A stretch of DNA of 64,000 bases, taken from assembly GCF_040717535.1 (NCBI RefSeq), contig NZ_JBFEFI010000007.1:1-64000 (forward strand), in the 5' to 3' direction. The notes under the pieces are model-generated. The model was not told the DNA's origin. It was given only the letters and a program-made list of their open reading frames with translations, and searched no databases. Below are positions 54,712 to 63,768 of the stretch, piece by piece. Origin of the DNA: Thalassoglobus sp. JC818 (GTDB lineage: Bacteria; Planctomycetota; Planctomycetia; Planctomycetales; Planctomycetaceae). The translations under genes and the position numbers were made by a program. The first letter of the stretch is position 1, and every line of letters starts with the position of its first letter.

Positions 54712-55518
54712 ATGCTTAAGAAACTCGCACTCGGAACAATGACAGCCGCCGCAATCGGTGGATTGGTGTTTGGAGGATCAGCCTTCAGCTATCTTCGCAC
54801 CGGAATGCATACCGCTCAGAAGCGGATTCGCAGCGAAGTGCCGCTTGAGTTTGAAATTGAGCGGGCTCGTCAGGAAGTCGCGCAGCTCGTGCCTGAAGTT
54901 CGTCGCTCGATGCACCTGATCGCAGAAGAACAGGTGGAAGTGGCATCACTTCAGGAATCGATCGTCAAGCGAGAAGAATCACTCGCCAGCCAGGAGGAAG
55001 CCATCCTGTCGCTTTCTGCTGACTTGAAGTCGGGCGATTCGCACTTCGTTTACGCTGGCCGAGCTTACAAGCAACGCGAAGTTGAGAAGGACCTCGCAGA
55101 ACGCTTTGATCGGTTCAAAGTTGCACAAGAAACTCTCGATCGAGAAAAAGACTTGTTGCGAACAAAAGAACAGGCGCTCTTCGCTCATCGCGAAACGCTC
55201 GAGGGAATGCTCTCACAGCGTAAGAGCCTCGAAGTTGAACTGGAACGATTGGAAGCTCGTTTGCGAACGATCAACTCACGTAAGCAGATTGCCAGCATCC
55301 AGGTTGATGACTCAAAATTGAACCGGGTCAAGTCATTGATCAGTACAATTGACAAGCGACTCGATGTGGAAGATGCCGTGCTTGCCGCTGATGGAGAGTT
55401 TTCGGGATTGATTCCGGTCGAGAACAACATTGAAGTCGACAACGAGAACATCGCCAATGCTGTGGAAGATTACTTCGGAAATCGCCACAAAAAGGACTTC
55501 GTTCAAGTGACCGACTAA
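54712..55518 (+). CDS. Membrane-anchored coiled-coil protein, first gene of the kinase block
   Basis: The 268-residue product has a hydrophobic N-terminal segment (residues 8-28) that may be an anchor, then a nearly continuous coiled coil (about residues 45-210; ERARQEVAQLVPEVRRSMHLI, RKSLEVELERLEARLRTIN). The C-terminal 60 residues are less regular. It has a good AGGAG ribosome binding site. The architecture is like that of stress-related scaffold proteins, but it does not match PspA by motif. The stop is TAA within repeat copy E. The FHA-like gene follows. Confidence 0.82.
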   Translation: MLKKLALGTMTAAAIGGLVFGGSAFSYLRTGMHTAQKRIRSEVPLEFEIERARQEVAQLVPEVRRSMHLIAEEQVEVASLQESIVKREESLASQEEAILSLSADLKSGDSHFVYAGRAYKQREVEKDLAERFDRFKVAQETLDREKDLLRTKEQALFAHRETLEGMLSQRKSLEVELERLEARLRTINSRKQIASIQVDDSKLNRVKSLISTIDKRLDVEDAVLAADGEFSGLIPVENNIEVDNENIANAVEDYFGNRHKKDFVQVTD

Positions 55519-55599
55519 AGCTGGTTGCTCTGACCTGTGCACTCACCTGAAGCATTTTCAAAGGCGAGTCCCACACGAAGTGATCAGGAAAGAGTGCTA
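55515..55599 (+). repeat. Copy E, diverged form of the stop-codon-associated element
   Basis: Begins CTAAAGCTGGTTGCTCTGACC, matching CTAGAGCAAGTTGCTCTTTCC of copy A, then GTGCACTC, and ends GATCAGGAAAGAGTGCT, similar to the AGAAATGCTCT end. It is about 20 bp shorter than the full form. The TAA (55516-55518) is the stop of the coiled-coil gene, the only copy where the stop is TAA rather than TAG. Confidence 0.6.
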
Positions 55600-55930
55600 T
55601 CAGTTCGAGAGCAAGATGCTCACGGTTCAAAAAGATTTTGGTCAGCTCAACATCCGCTCGATCACTTTGATCGAGCGGATTCTTCCGCAGACTGAGTTGG
55701 CTTTCGAAGGAAGGTAATGTTGGAGAAGATGGATCTTGAGCAGACTGGAACGTTGAGACGCCAGTTGTTCGATGAGCTGCAATGTTTGGTGTTGAGTAGT
55801 GCGAGTTAATCTGATGAGCGTTCTCAACGGTGTTGCACTCAAGGCGGCGATTGGATGGAAGAGTGGCAGGCAAATGGATTCGCGAGAGGGTAGCGGTTGG
55901 CGAAATGGAGACAGGGAGAATGGTGAACTG

Positions 55931-56590
55931 ATGCAGAACGTTCGTCCGGCCGTTCGCCTGTGGATTGACGGAGTTGGGTGCTGGTTGATCAGTCGATCAC
56001 AGCATCTCACGGTGGGAAGTATGCAGCCCGTCCGTCCAGTGGCCCTGGACAGCGGGGAAAGTCAGTCATCAGAACACGTCGGAATTTTTGCGGATCTGCG
56101 ATCAAAACATGCGAGTTTCTCGCGAGAGGATGGATCGTTCATTCTGGAACCACGAGGAAACGTACGGGTTGGGAATATTGATCAGGTTTCAGCAGTGCCT
56201 CTCTCAAACGAGACAACAATCCAATTGGGCGATGAAGTGTTGATGAAGTACTGCCTCCCATCTCCTCTCAGCGGTTCAGCCCGTTTGACTCTGGAGAGTG
56301 GACATCGCTTCGCCAGCAGTCTCGACGGGATCATTCTTCTGGAAAAGACCTGCCTGTTGGGGGCTGGGAGTCAGAGCCATATTGTTTGCAAGAACTGGCA
56401 GCGAGACATCGTCATCTTTGAACGTGGAAGCTCACTCTTTTGCAAAGTGTCTGCTCGCGAATCATCGGTGGCAGACAGTTCAGGGGGCGGGCGTGAGACT
56501 CCGCAAGTTGTAGAGTGTCATCCCGGTGAAATCCTCAGTGGGGAAGACTGGTCGTTCCATGTGGAAGCGATCGACCTTCCTGAAGTTTGA
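55931..56590 (+). CDS. Probable FHA-domain protein next to a Ser/Thr kinase
   Basis: The 219-residue product from the ATG at 55931 has a beta-rich N-terminal part (RPAVRLWIDGVGCWLISRSQHLTVG), followed by strands such as ASFSREDGSFILEP and the segment NETTIQLGDEVLMKYCLPSPLSGSARL, which fits the second half of an FHA fold. The conserved phosphothreonine-binding GR-x-S-x-x-H motif is weakened; an S-R-S-Q-H run is present. Planctomycete kinases are often encoded beside such FHA proteins. ATG 55874 or GTG 55799 are alternative starts. It is followed by the kinase gene in the same direction. Confidence 0.6.
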   Translation: MQNVRPAVRLWIDGVGCWLISRSQHLTVGSMQPVRPVALDSGESQSSEHVGIFADLRSKHASFSREDGSFILEPRGNVRVGNIDQVSAVPLSNETTIQLGDEVLMKYCLPSPLSGSARLTLESGHRFASSLDGIILLEKTCLLGAGSQSHIVCKNWQRDIVIFERGSSLFCKVSARESSVADSSGGGRETPQVVECHPGEILSGEDWSFHVEAIDLPEV

Positions 56591-56721
56591 AACAAGACAT
56601 TGCCATGCAAGCAGGACGCAAAAGAATGATCCAGGGAGCCTGATGAAACGTATTAAACTAAGAGCGGAGTTGTGCAGGCTTGCATTGTTGAGCACAGCTT
56701 CAAACCGGTGAGTCCGGTCAG

Positions 56722-58623
56722 ATGAGTTCGTCCCGGATTGCGAACGGTCACCCCTCGAGTCGGCGAGCGGAAAGAGCGAGCAAGGATATGAAATTCACTT
56801 TTGCACCAGAGTCAAGACCCCTCGAAGGATACACGATCAAACGTGCGATCTATCGAGGTGGATTCGGAGAGGTGTACTACGCGCTTTCTGATGCTGGACG
56901 GGAAGTGGCTTTGAAGTTGCTGCAGCACAATACGGATGTCGAACTCCGTGGTGTACAGCAGTGCCTGAATCTCTCGCATCCGAATCTCGTCACCATCTTC
57001 GACGTTCGTCAGGATGGCGATGGAGATCATTGGATCATCATGGAGTACATCGCGGGGGAAACTCTCGACACAACTCTTCGACGTCAGTCTTCCGGGATGC
57101 CTGTCGAAACCGTTCGAAGTTGGCTGCGGGGATTGACTGACGGGATGACCTATCTCCATAGTCGTGGGCTTGTTCATCGAGACTTGAAGCCGGCCAACAT
57201 GTTTATGGAGAACGGGGTCGTCAAAATTGGGGACGTCGGGCTCTCAAAGTTTATCGCTCCCAGTCGGCACAGCGCTCAAACTCAAAGCGTTGGAACCGTT
57301 CACTACATGGCTCCCGAAGTTGCCAAAGGACGATACGGACGTGAAGTCGATATCTACGCGATTGGAATCATTCTCTATGAAATGTTGACCGGGAAACTCC
57401 CGTTTGATGGCGAATCGACCGGGGAAATCCTGATGAAGCATCTCAGCGAACCTCCGGATCTCTCGCCACTTCCACCGAGAATTCGGCCGGTCATCGAGAA
57501 AGCACTTCAAAAAGATCCCAAAGAACGCTTCTCTCGTGTTGAAGCATTGCAGCGAGCATTCGAAGAAGCAGTGCTGGGAGTCTCTTCGCCGAAGTCGACT
57601 GAAGAAGTTCCTGATGCTCCTGGACATGCCCGTGTTCCAGATCGCCTGCGAAGTCCAACCGCTGGTTACGCTCAGCTTCGAGAGGGGCAGACTCATCGAA
57701 AAAAGGGAAGCAAAGGATGTGGAACCGCTTGTGGTCCGACTCCTGCCTGGGTGAAAGGCGTGGCCTTCGGCGGATTGGGACTGCTCGGCATGGGAACCGT
57801 TTTCGGATGGGATCTCAGTTTCCCCATGGTCGTTTCCATCCTCTTCTTCAGTGGGCTGATTGCGTATTCCAACAGCAAGAAGGCGGAGAAGAAGTCCAAG
57901 CTGAATCAAGTTCGTCAAGCTGCAGCTGTGAAAGTCTCTACGCCACAACCGCAGCCACCGAGAGTGCGGCAATCATGGGGAACGACCGGCGATTTGTTGG
58001 GATCGATGTTCCTCACGGTTCCGATTTCAGTGATGCTGATTACCTGTCTCGCAGCCCTCAAACCTTCCTTGCTGGGCGGGGCGAGATCGTTGAGTGAGGT
58101 TGACCCGGCGAATATCGGATTGTTTGCACTCGCTTCCATTCTCTCCAGCTGGGTGCTGATTTCGATTCCGTTTTCAATTCTCAGAGCACCTGAGAATCGG
58201 TTCCGAAGGATTTCCCGATATCACTACGGCCTGGCTGGTTTGTTCGTGGGCGTCGTGGTGTATCTGATTGAGCAATTCCTGATGGTTGCGGATCTCGGCA
58301 CTCCTTCTCGAGCGATCTTCAGTCGTTTGGGAGACCAGTCGCTGTTCATCGATGGCGTTCCATCATGGATTGGATTCATGGCCTTCTTCGCCGTGCTGTT
58401 TTCGTTTGCGAACTGGCAGCAGTTGTCTTCCCCTCGCCGGAAAGACCGCTTCAGCATCGCGGCAGTCATTGGAGTCGTCTTTGTTGCATGGCTGACAACG
58501 ACGGTGTTTGCCTTCCCGACTCAGTTCGGAATGGCTCTGGCTGTGATCATTGCCTGTGTGACACAACTCTCGAGTCCGTTCGATGACTGGCGCTCGAAGC
58601 AGAAGTCTCGCAATATTGCGTAA
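56722..58623 (+). CDS. Ser/Thr protein kinase with multi-span C-terminal membrane domain
   Basis: The 633-residue product has a kinase domain at about residues 35-295: glycine loop IYRGGFGEVYYAL, ATP-binding lysine K65 in VALKLL, catalytic loop VHRDLKPANMF with D154, metal-binding motif reading DVG at D171 instead of DFG, then GTVHYMAPEVAKG. A linker with a CGTACG pair follows, then about six to seven hydrophobic segments between residues 347 and 615. Unlike PASTA kinases it has no extracellular sensor, only membrane spans. It should phosphorylate targets on the cytosolic side. The FHA gene just upstream and membrane gene just downstream suggest a shared pathway. Confidence 0.88.
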   Translation: MSSSRIANGHPSSRRAERASKDMKFTFAPESRPLEGYTIKRAIYRGGFGEVYYALSDAGREVALKLLQHNTDVELRGVQQCLNLSHPNLVTIFDVRQDGDGDHWIIMEYIAGETLDTTLRRQSSGMPVETVRSWLRGLTDGMTYLHSRGLVHRDLKPANMFMENGVVKIGDVGLSKFIAPSRHSAQTQSVGTVHYMAPEVAKGRYGREVDIYAIGIILYEMLTGKLPFDGESTGEILMKHLSEPPDLSPLPPRIRPVIEKALQKDPKERFSRVEALQRAFEEAVLGVSSPKSTEEVPDAPGHARVPDRLRSPTAGYAQLREGQTHRKKGSKGCGTACGPTPAWVKGVAFGGLGLLGMGTVFGWDLSFPMVVSILFFSGLIAYSNSKKAEKKSKLNQVRQAAAVKVSTPQPQPPRVRQSWGTTGDLLGSMFLTVPISVMLITCLAALKPSLLGGARSLSEVDPANIGLFALASILSSWVLISIPFSILRAPENRFRRISRYHYGLAGLFVGVVVYLIEQFLMVADLGTPSRAIFSRLGDQSLFIDGVPSWIGFMAFFAVLFSFANWQQLSSPRRKDRFSIAAVIGVVFVAWLTTTVFAFPTQFGMALAVIIACVTQLSSPFDDWRSKQKSRNIA

Positions 58624-58652
58624 GAATCAATGCATCTTGAGGGGACATTCAG

Positions 58653-59939
58653 GTGTTTTCGATGATTGAATTTCTCATTGTTATGGCAGTTGTGAGCGGC
58701 GTCATCGCCTGGCTCGTGAAGTCTGTCAATTCGACCGGAGAGTCACGTTGGCTGGGGCTGATCGTCACTCTGTTCGGACTTCAAGTGGTCATCGGCATCG
58801 GGGCAGTCGTGCTCTATGCACGGCATCAGACTGCTGATGCAGCCAGGCACGAGGCAGCCCTCCAACAAGCGATGGCGGCTGAAAAACTGGCGCTTGCCGT
58901 CAATCGCTCGTCGGCGGATTCTTCGCTTAACGAATTGTACGAAGCCTCGAATCCCCCCACTCCACCGATGCCTGAGACACCGCAACCTCTTGAGGAAGTG
59001 GATGCTTCTGCCGAAGAGAGTCTGGACTCGAACTCAACAGGAGCAAAACATCCTGCCACAGTCATTTATCAGGATGTTTCCTTTACCTGGATCGGTTTGA
59101 TCGCCGCATTTGGAGTGTTTCTGCTCGGTGTTTCGGTCGTCTTCTGGGGTGCAAGAAAAGCTCCGGCGCTCGTGTTTGCAGCTGTTTTGGGACTGCTGCT
59201 GTTCGGCACGATGTTCGGCATTTCAAGTACGAAAATGAGCCCGAACATTTCGGGAGAGCAGTGGTCGACCGGGCAGTATCAAATTGCGCGCCCGGCAGAA
59301 TGGGATGCTTACGAAGGTGGAGTGATTGCCCCCGATCCGGTGATTGAGGGCAGTCTCGTTACGACTCAAATTCCCGTCACCGAAGAGGAAGTCGCCTCGC
59401 TCGAAAGAATACCGGAACCCAAGGAAATCCAAAGAATTGAATACACCGGACTCCATCGGCACGTCGAGCGGATGTCTGAATTGCCGGAATGGGCTTCCAG
59501 CACCAGTCAAGACCAGCAAGTGATCCCGGCTAATGACGAAGTCCGACTGACGTCAAAACGGTATTCAACAGTGGAAGAAGCAGAGAGAGAACTCTGGCCG
59601 ATTGCGACTTCCATGGTTCAGCAAGTGCTCCGTTCGAAACCCCACGATCGGTATCCGACGGTTGTGACGCGTGAATTGCTCGCGAATGCGTTTGCTCTGA
59701 AGGAAGCAGTTGTTGTGACCTGGCCATTCGAAGTTGATGGGCTTTCGTCAGAGGTCTATCAGGTTCACTGGAAACTCAACGTCGATAAAGAGGTGCGAGA
59801 ATCGCTTCATCGGCGATGGTCACGTCAAGAAGTGGCTCAGCGGCTGTGGCTGCTCGGAGGAGGAGTCGGAATCCTGACCTTGCTGTTCGGGACAGGAGCT
59901 TCGATCGCCAGGCTTCGAGAACGTCGGCACGTGGCCTGA
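58653..59939 (+). CDS. Multi-span membrane protein of the kinase block
   Basis: The 428-residue product has hydrophobic segments at about residues 5-22, 33-55, 145-165, 173-190 and near the C-terminus (398-415), with a proline-rich linker at about 95-130 and a soluble domain at about 200-395. The start is the GTG at 58653, with GAGGGG 8 bases upstream; an ATG at 58662 is an alternative. It follows the kinase by only 29 bases and is likely co-transcribed. No enzyme motif was recognised; it may be a substrate or membrane partner of the kinase. Confidence 0.75.
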   Translation: MFSMIEFLIVMAVVSGVIAWLVKSVNSTGESRWLGLIVTLFGLQVVIGIGAVVLYARHQTADAARHEAALQQAMAAEKLALAVNRSSADSSLNELYEASNPPTPPMPETPQPLEEVDASAEESLDSNSTGAKHPATVIYQDVSFTWIGLIAAFGVFLLGVSVVFWGARKAPALVFAAVLGLLLFGTMFGISSTKMSPNISGEQWSTGQYQIARPAEWDAYEGGVIAPDPVIEGSLVTTQIPVTEEEVASLERIPEPKEIQRIEYTGLHRHVERMSELPEWASSTSQDQQVIPANDEVRLTSKRYSTVEEAERELWPIATSMVQQVLRSKPHDRYPTVVTRELLANAFALKEAVVVTWPFEVDGLSSEVYQVHWKLNVDKEVRESLHRRWSRQEVAQRLWLLGGGVGILTLLFGTGASIARLRERRHVA

Positions 59940-60166
59940 TTCGCTTTGCCGTAACAGTGATCTCTCTCTGAATCCTTTTGATTGCTAAGCGATCACTCGG
60001 CGGCCATGAGTTTCCCAAGATTCTATTCAGAATCTGGTTCTCGTGCTTCGACCAACGTTGAGTGAGTCTTCTGGTCCCCTATAATGCCCGCTTCCCCCGG
60101 AAAGGTCAGTGTTCGGTTGAACACGTTGGTCCGGGATGAGTGGGAATTTCAAAGGATACCAGTTTC

Positions 60167-61936
60167 GTGCTACGAACAGCGACTTGCGGACAACTTCGGG
60201 CCGATCAGATCGGACAAACTGTGACCCTCTGTGGATGGGCGGATAAGTATCGCGACCACGGCGGTGTTGTCTTCATCGACCTGCGTGATCGATACGGGAT
60301 CACTCAAATTGCCTTCCGGATGGAAGAGTCGAGTGAGATTCAGCAGCTCTCGTCAACGATTCGTCATGAAGACGTGATTCAGGTGACAGGCGAAGTAGTA
60401 AGCCGAGGGGAAGACAACAAAAACCCTAAGCTTGCAACCGGCGAAGTTGAGCTGCGAGCCAACAATCTGGTCGTGCTGAACAAGAGCAAGACGCCTCCAT
60501 TTGAACCTCGCGGAGAGTCGTTGGCGAACGAAGAGTTGCGGCTGCAGTACCGATTCATCGATCTGCGACGACCCGCTTTGCAAAACAAAATGGTTCTGCG
60601 TCACCAGCTGACCAAATCAGTTCGCAATTACTTCGATGAACTCGATTTCATCGAAATCGAAACTCCAATTCTCGGTCGCAGCTCGCCTGAAGGGGCTCGC
60701 GACTATCTGGTTCCCTCACGTGTTCACGAAGGGGCATTTTACGCGCTTCCGCAGTCTCCCCAGCTTTTTAAGCAGATTCTGATGGTCTCCGGATACGACC
60801 GGTACTACCAGATCGCGAAGTGCTTTCGCGACGAAGACTTGCGAGCGGATCGACAACCTGAGTTCACGCAAATCGACATCGAAATGTCATTTGTCGAGCA
60901 GAACGACATTCTCTCTTCGATCGACGGGCTGCTGGCTCGAATGGTCAAAGACGTTCGCGGTGAAACGCTGCCAACACCGTTGCCACGCTACACACACGCC
61001 GAAGTGATGGAGCGATTCGGAACCGACAAACCGGACCTTCGCTTCGGAATGGAACTGACGGACATTTCTGATCTCGTTACCGAATCAGGATTCGGCGTCT
61101 TCAAAAACACTGTTGGAGGAGGCGGGAAAGTTCGCGGTCTGTGTGTGCCTGGCGGAGCAGAGAAGTACTCCCGAAGAGTCCTCGACAACGATCTGAAGAA
61201 CCTCGTCGGAGAATACGGGGCGAAAGGTCTCGCTTACTTCAAAGTCGCCAATGGCGGGCTCGATTCGTCGATTGCGAAGTTCTTTGACGAGACAGAACAG
61301 GCTGCCATTGTTGAACGCATGGGAGGCAACGACGGCGACCTTCTCGTATTCGTGGCCGATACTTATCCAGTTACCTGTGCTGCACTCGCGGCGCTTCGCA
61401 ATCACCTTGCGAAGGACTTGGAACTGTACGATCCGAAAGAGTTGAACTGTTTGTGGGTCGTTGAGTTTCCGCTTGTGACGTGGAACGAGGACGAAAACCG
61501 CTGGGATGCTGAACATCACCCATTCTGTGCAGTCCATCCGGACGATGTTGAGTACTTCGAAAGCGATCCTTCCAAGATTCGGGCGTTGTCGTACGATCTC
61601 GTGTGCAACGGGTACGAAGCGGCCAGTGGAAGTATTCGTATTCACGATCCAGCAATTCAGCAGAAGATCTTTGACCTGCTGAACATCGATGCAGAAGAAG
61701 CTGAGGAACGCTTCGGGTTCCTGCTTCAGGCGCTGCGATACGGGGCTCCGCCGCACGGGGGAATCGCTCTCGGTCTCGATCGATGGGTGATGTTGATGAC
61801 CGGAACCGACAACATTCGCGACGTCATCGCGTTCCCGAAAACTCAGAAAGCGTCTGACCTCATGATGGGAGCACCTTCCGAAGTCGATCAGAGACAGCTT
61901 CGTGATCTGCACATCAAGATCGATCTTCCGGAGTGA
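60167..61936 (+). CDS. aspS: Aspartate-tRNA ligase
   Basis: A class II aminoacyl-tRNA synthetase of the bacterial type. It has an N-terminal OB anticodon-binding domain ([23 protein letters not shown]), motif 2 [18 protein letters not shown], a bacterial GAD insertion domain (about residues 280-420), and motif 3 [13 protein letters not shown]. The proposed GTG start at 60167 gives the standard [11 protein letters not shown]-terminus and 589 residues, with AAAGGA about 10 bases upstream; a GTG at 60140 gives 9 more residues. Whether it is discriminating or charges Asn as well cannot be told without a search. Confidence 0.97.
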   Translation: MLRTATCGQLRADQIGQTVTLCGWADKYRDHGGVVFIDLRDRYGITQIAFRMEESSEIQQLSSTIRHEDVIQVTGEVVSRGEDNKNPKLATGEVELRANNLVVLNKSKTPPFEPRGESLANEELRLQYRFIDLRRPALQNKMVLRHQLTKSVRNYFDELDFIEIETPILGRSSPEGARDYLVPSRVHEGAFYALPQSPQLFKQILMVSGYDRYYQIAKCFRDEDLRADRQPEFTQIDIEMSFVEQNDILSSIDGLLARMVKDVRGETLPTPLPRYTHAEVMERFGTDKPDLRFGMELTDISDLVTESGFGVFKNTVGGGGKVRGLCVPGGAEKYSRRVLDNDLKNLVGEYGAKGLAYFKVANGGLDSSIAKFFDETEQAAIVERMGGNDGDLLVFVADTYPVTCAALAALRNHLAKDLELYDPKELNCLWVVEFPLVTWNEDENRWDAEHHPFCAVHPDDVEYFESDPSKIRALSYDLVCNGYEAASGSIRIHDPAIQQKIFDLLNIDAEEAEERFGFLLQALRYGAPPHGGIALGLDRWVMLMTGTDNIRDVIAFPKTQKASDLMMGAPSEVDQRQLRDLHIKIDLPE

Positions 61937-62212
61937 CATTCTCCGACTCGAACCTTCCGTAAACCCTGAATCGCTCTCGGTGCAACATTGAACGCCGTTT
62001 GAGAGTGTGTTGACGGGAAGGCGCTCGATTTCTGTAGAATTGAAGGAACTTTTTCGCGATTCATGACGCAGTTATGGATTGATTGGTTGATCCTGCGCAT
62101 AATCCGGCTTGGATGGAGAGAAGAATCATTGCCGAGGTGGATTTCATGGTCCAAGATTGAGAGAGCCAGCGGACGAACTTGGTGAACCTCAATCTCGACC
62201 AATTGAAATCCT

Positions 62213-63706
62213 ATGAACGTTGCATCTAACTCGATTCAACTCAACGGAAACACCGGAATGTCAGGTGACAGGAAATCGACGGTGCTCGGGGACTTCCTCC
62301 TGAAAAGGAAGCTTGGCAAAGGCGGGATGGGGACTGTTTACCTCGGGCATCAGGTCAGTCTCGATCGTGATTGTGCGGTCAAAGTCTTGTCTAAAGAGTT
62401 CGCTCAAAAGCCGGGGTTTGTGGAGCGATTTATCCGGGAAGCTCGAGCGATGGCCCGGATCGATCATCCCAACGTTGTGACGTGCTATGCCGTCGGAGAA
62501 GAGAAGGGCTACAACTATGTCGCCATGGAACTCATGGACGGGCAGAGCATGCAGGACTGGGTCGATCAACTCGGTCGATTGAGCGTTCCCGATGCGGTTC
62601 TCACCGCTCTTATCTGCGCGGATGCTTTGGAACACGCCCACGAAATGGGCATGATTCATCGTGATGTAAAGCCTGATAACATACTCGTCACGAAAAAGGG
62701 TGTTGTTAAAGTCTCAGATCTTGGGCTCGCGAAAGCGGTTGACGATGACGAAGAACTTGGGCTGACACAGAGCGGAACGGGTCTCGGAACACCGCATTAC
62801 ATGGCTCCTGAACAAGCCCGGAACGCTAAATACGTCGACCGACGTGTCGATGTCTATGCCCTCGGTGGAACGCTTTATTATCTTTTGACAGGTGAAAACC
62901 CATTCACCGGCGATTCGGTCCTTGAACTGATCATGAACAAGGAGAAGGGGCAGTTCACTTCCGCACGGCGACATAATCCGGAGATCCCTGAGCGGCTCGA
63001 TTTAATTATCGACAAGGCATTGGCAGCGAAACGCGAACATCGGTACCAGACCTGTGCGCAAATGATTTCAGACCTCGAATCGCTTGGTCTGGCGGGCGAC
63101 TCGCTTTCGTTCATCGATGAGGCTCAGCGAATCGTTCCGCAGAGAGGGGGAGCAGCTGTATCGACGAGCAAAGTTAGCACACCCAAAGTTCCAAAGCCGT
63201 CGACGAAGAGGACTCCGTCCAGAGCAAGCAGCACCTCGGAGTTTGAAAAGTCTCAGACGATGATCAATCAGTCGGGACAGTGGTACGTCAAACGTATCGG
63301 CTCGGACGGCCGTGTCAAAGTCGGCAAGATGACTGCTCCGCAGATCGTCACAGCTATGAAGACCGACAAGCTGAATGGTAAAACGACAGCTGCCACGAGT
63401 TCAAAAGGCCCATTTTTGCCGCTCGCTCAGTTCCGTGAGTTTGAAGAAGAAGCCAAGCGGATGCTGACGCGACAACTCTCGAAAGAACGAGACAATAATC
63501 TGGCAGCTGAGTATCAGAAGCTCGCGCGTCAGTATGAACGCAGAAAGTTGTGGCGTTCGCTTTGGAAATTGACGAACAGCGCTGTCGGCTTTTTGGGGCT
63601 GCTGTTATGGATCGCACTCATCGCGGGTGTGATCATCGGTTTGTATTACATCATTCCGTGGGCATTCGACGAAGTCGCCTCGCAAGTCGGCGTTCAAGAG
63701 TCTTAG
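62213..63706 (+). CDS. Ser/Thr protein kinase with GYF-like domain and C-terminal membrane span
   Basis: The 497-residue product has a complete kinase domain at about residues 25-290: GKGGMGTVYLG loop, K57 in CAVKVL, catalytic loop IHRDVKPDNIL with D151, a DLG at D169 in place of DFG, and GTPHYMAPEQA. The linker is rich in Ser, Thr and Pro. At about residues 355-410, QWYVKRIGSDGRVKVGKMTAPQ resembles a GYF_2-type domain. A charged coiled segment and a transmembrane span (residues 460-482) follow. It is a separate kinase from the one at 56722, downstream of aspS on its own. Confidence 0.9.
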   Translation: MNVASNSIQLNGNTGMSGDRKSTVLGDFLLKRKLGKGGMGTVYLGHQVSLDRDCAVKVLSKEFAQKPGFVERFIREARAMARIDHPNVVTCYAVGEEKGYNYVAMELMDGQSMQDWVDQLGRLSVPDAVLTALICADALEHAHEMGMIHRDVKPDNILVTKKGVVKVSDLGLAKAVDDDEELGLTQSGTGLGTPHYMAPEQARNAKYVDRRVDVYALGGTLYYLLTGENPFTGDSVLELIMNKEKGQFTSARRHNPEIPERLDLIIDKALAAKREHRYQTCAQMISDLESLGLAGDSLSFIDEAQRIVPQRGGAAVSTSKVSTPKVPKPSTKRTPSRASSTSEFEKSQTMINQSGQWYVKRIGSDGRVKVGKMTAPQIVTAMKTDKLNGKTTAATSSKGPFLPLAQFREFEEEAKRMLTRQLSKERDNNLAAEYQKLARQYERRKLWRSLWKLTNSAVGFLGLLLWIALIAGVIIGLYYIIPWAFDEVASQVGVQES

Positions 63707-63739
63707 TCTCTTCTTCAAAGTTATGAATGAGAGAAAACC

Positions 63740-63768
63740 AAGCCCGTCGGCAACACGCCAACGGGCTT
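63740..63768 (+). terminator. GC-rich hairpin after the kinase gene
   Basis: AAGCCCGTCGGC and GCCAACGGGCTT pair over 11 of 12 positions (one C-A mismatch) around a five-base AACAC loop, about 33 bases past the stop codon. No strong T-run follows. Confidence 0.65.

Noticed and set aside
54712-55518. Coiled-coil protein as PspA
   Set aside because: Length and helix pattern are similar, but it has a hydrophobic N-terminal segment and no PspA sequence signature.
61085-61939. A 284-codon minus-strand frame across aspS
   Set aside because: Antisense to conserved synthetase motifs, with no recognisable domain or ribosome binding site.
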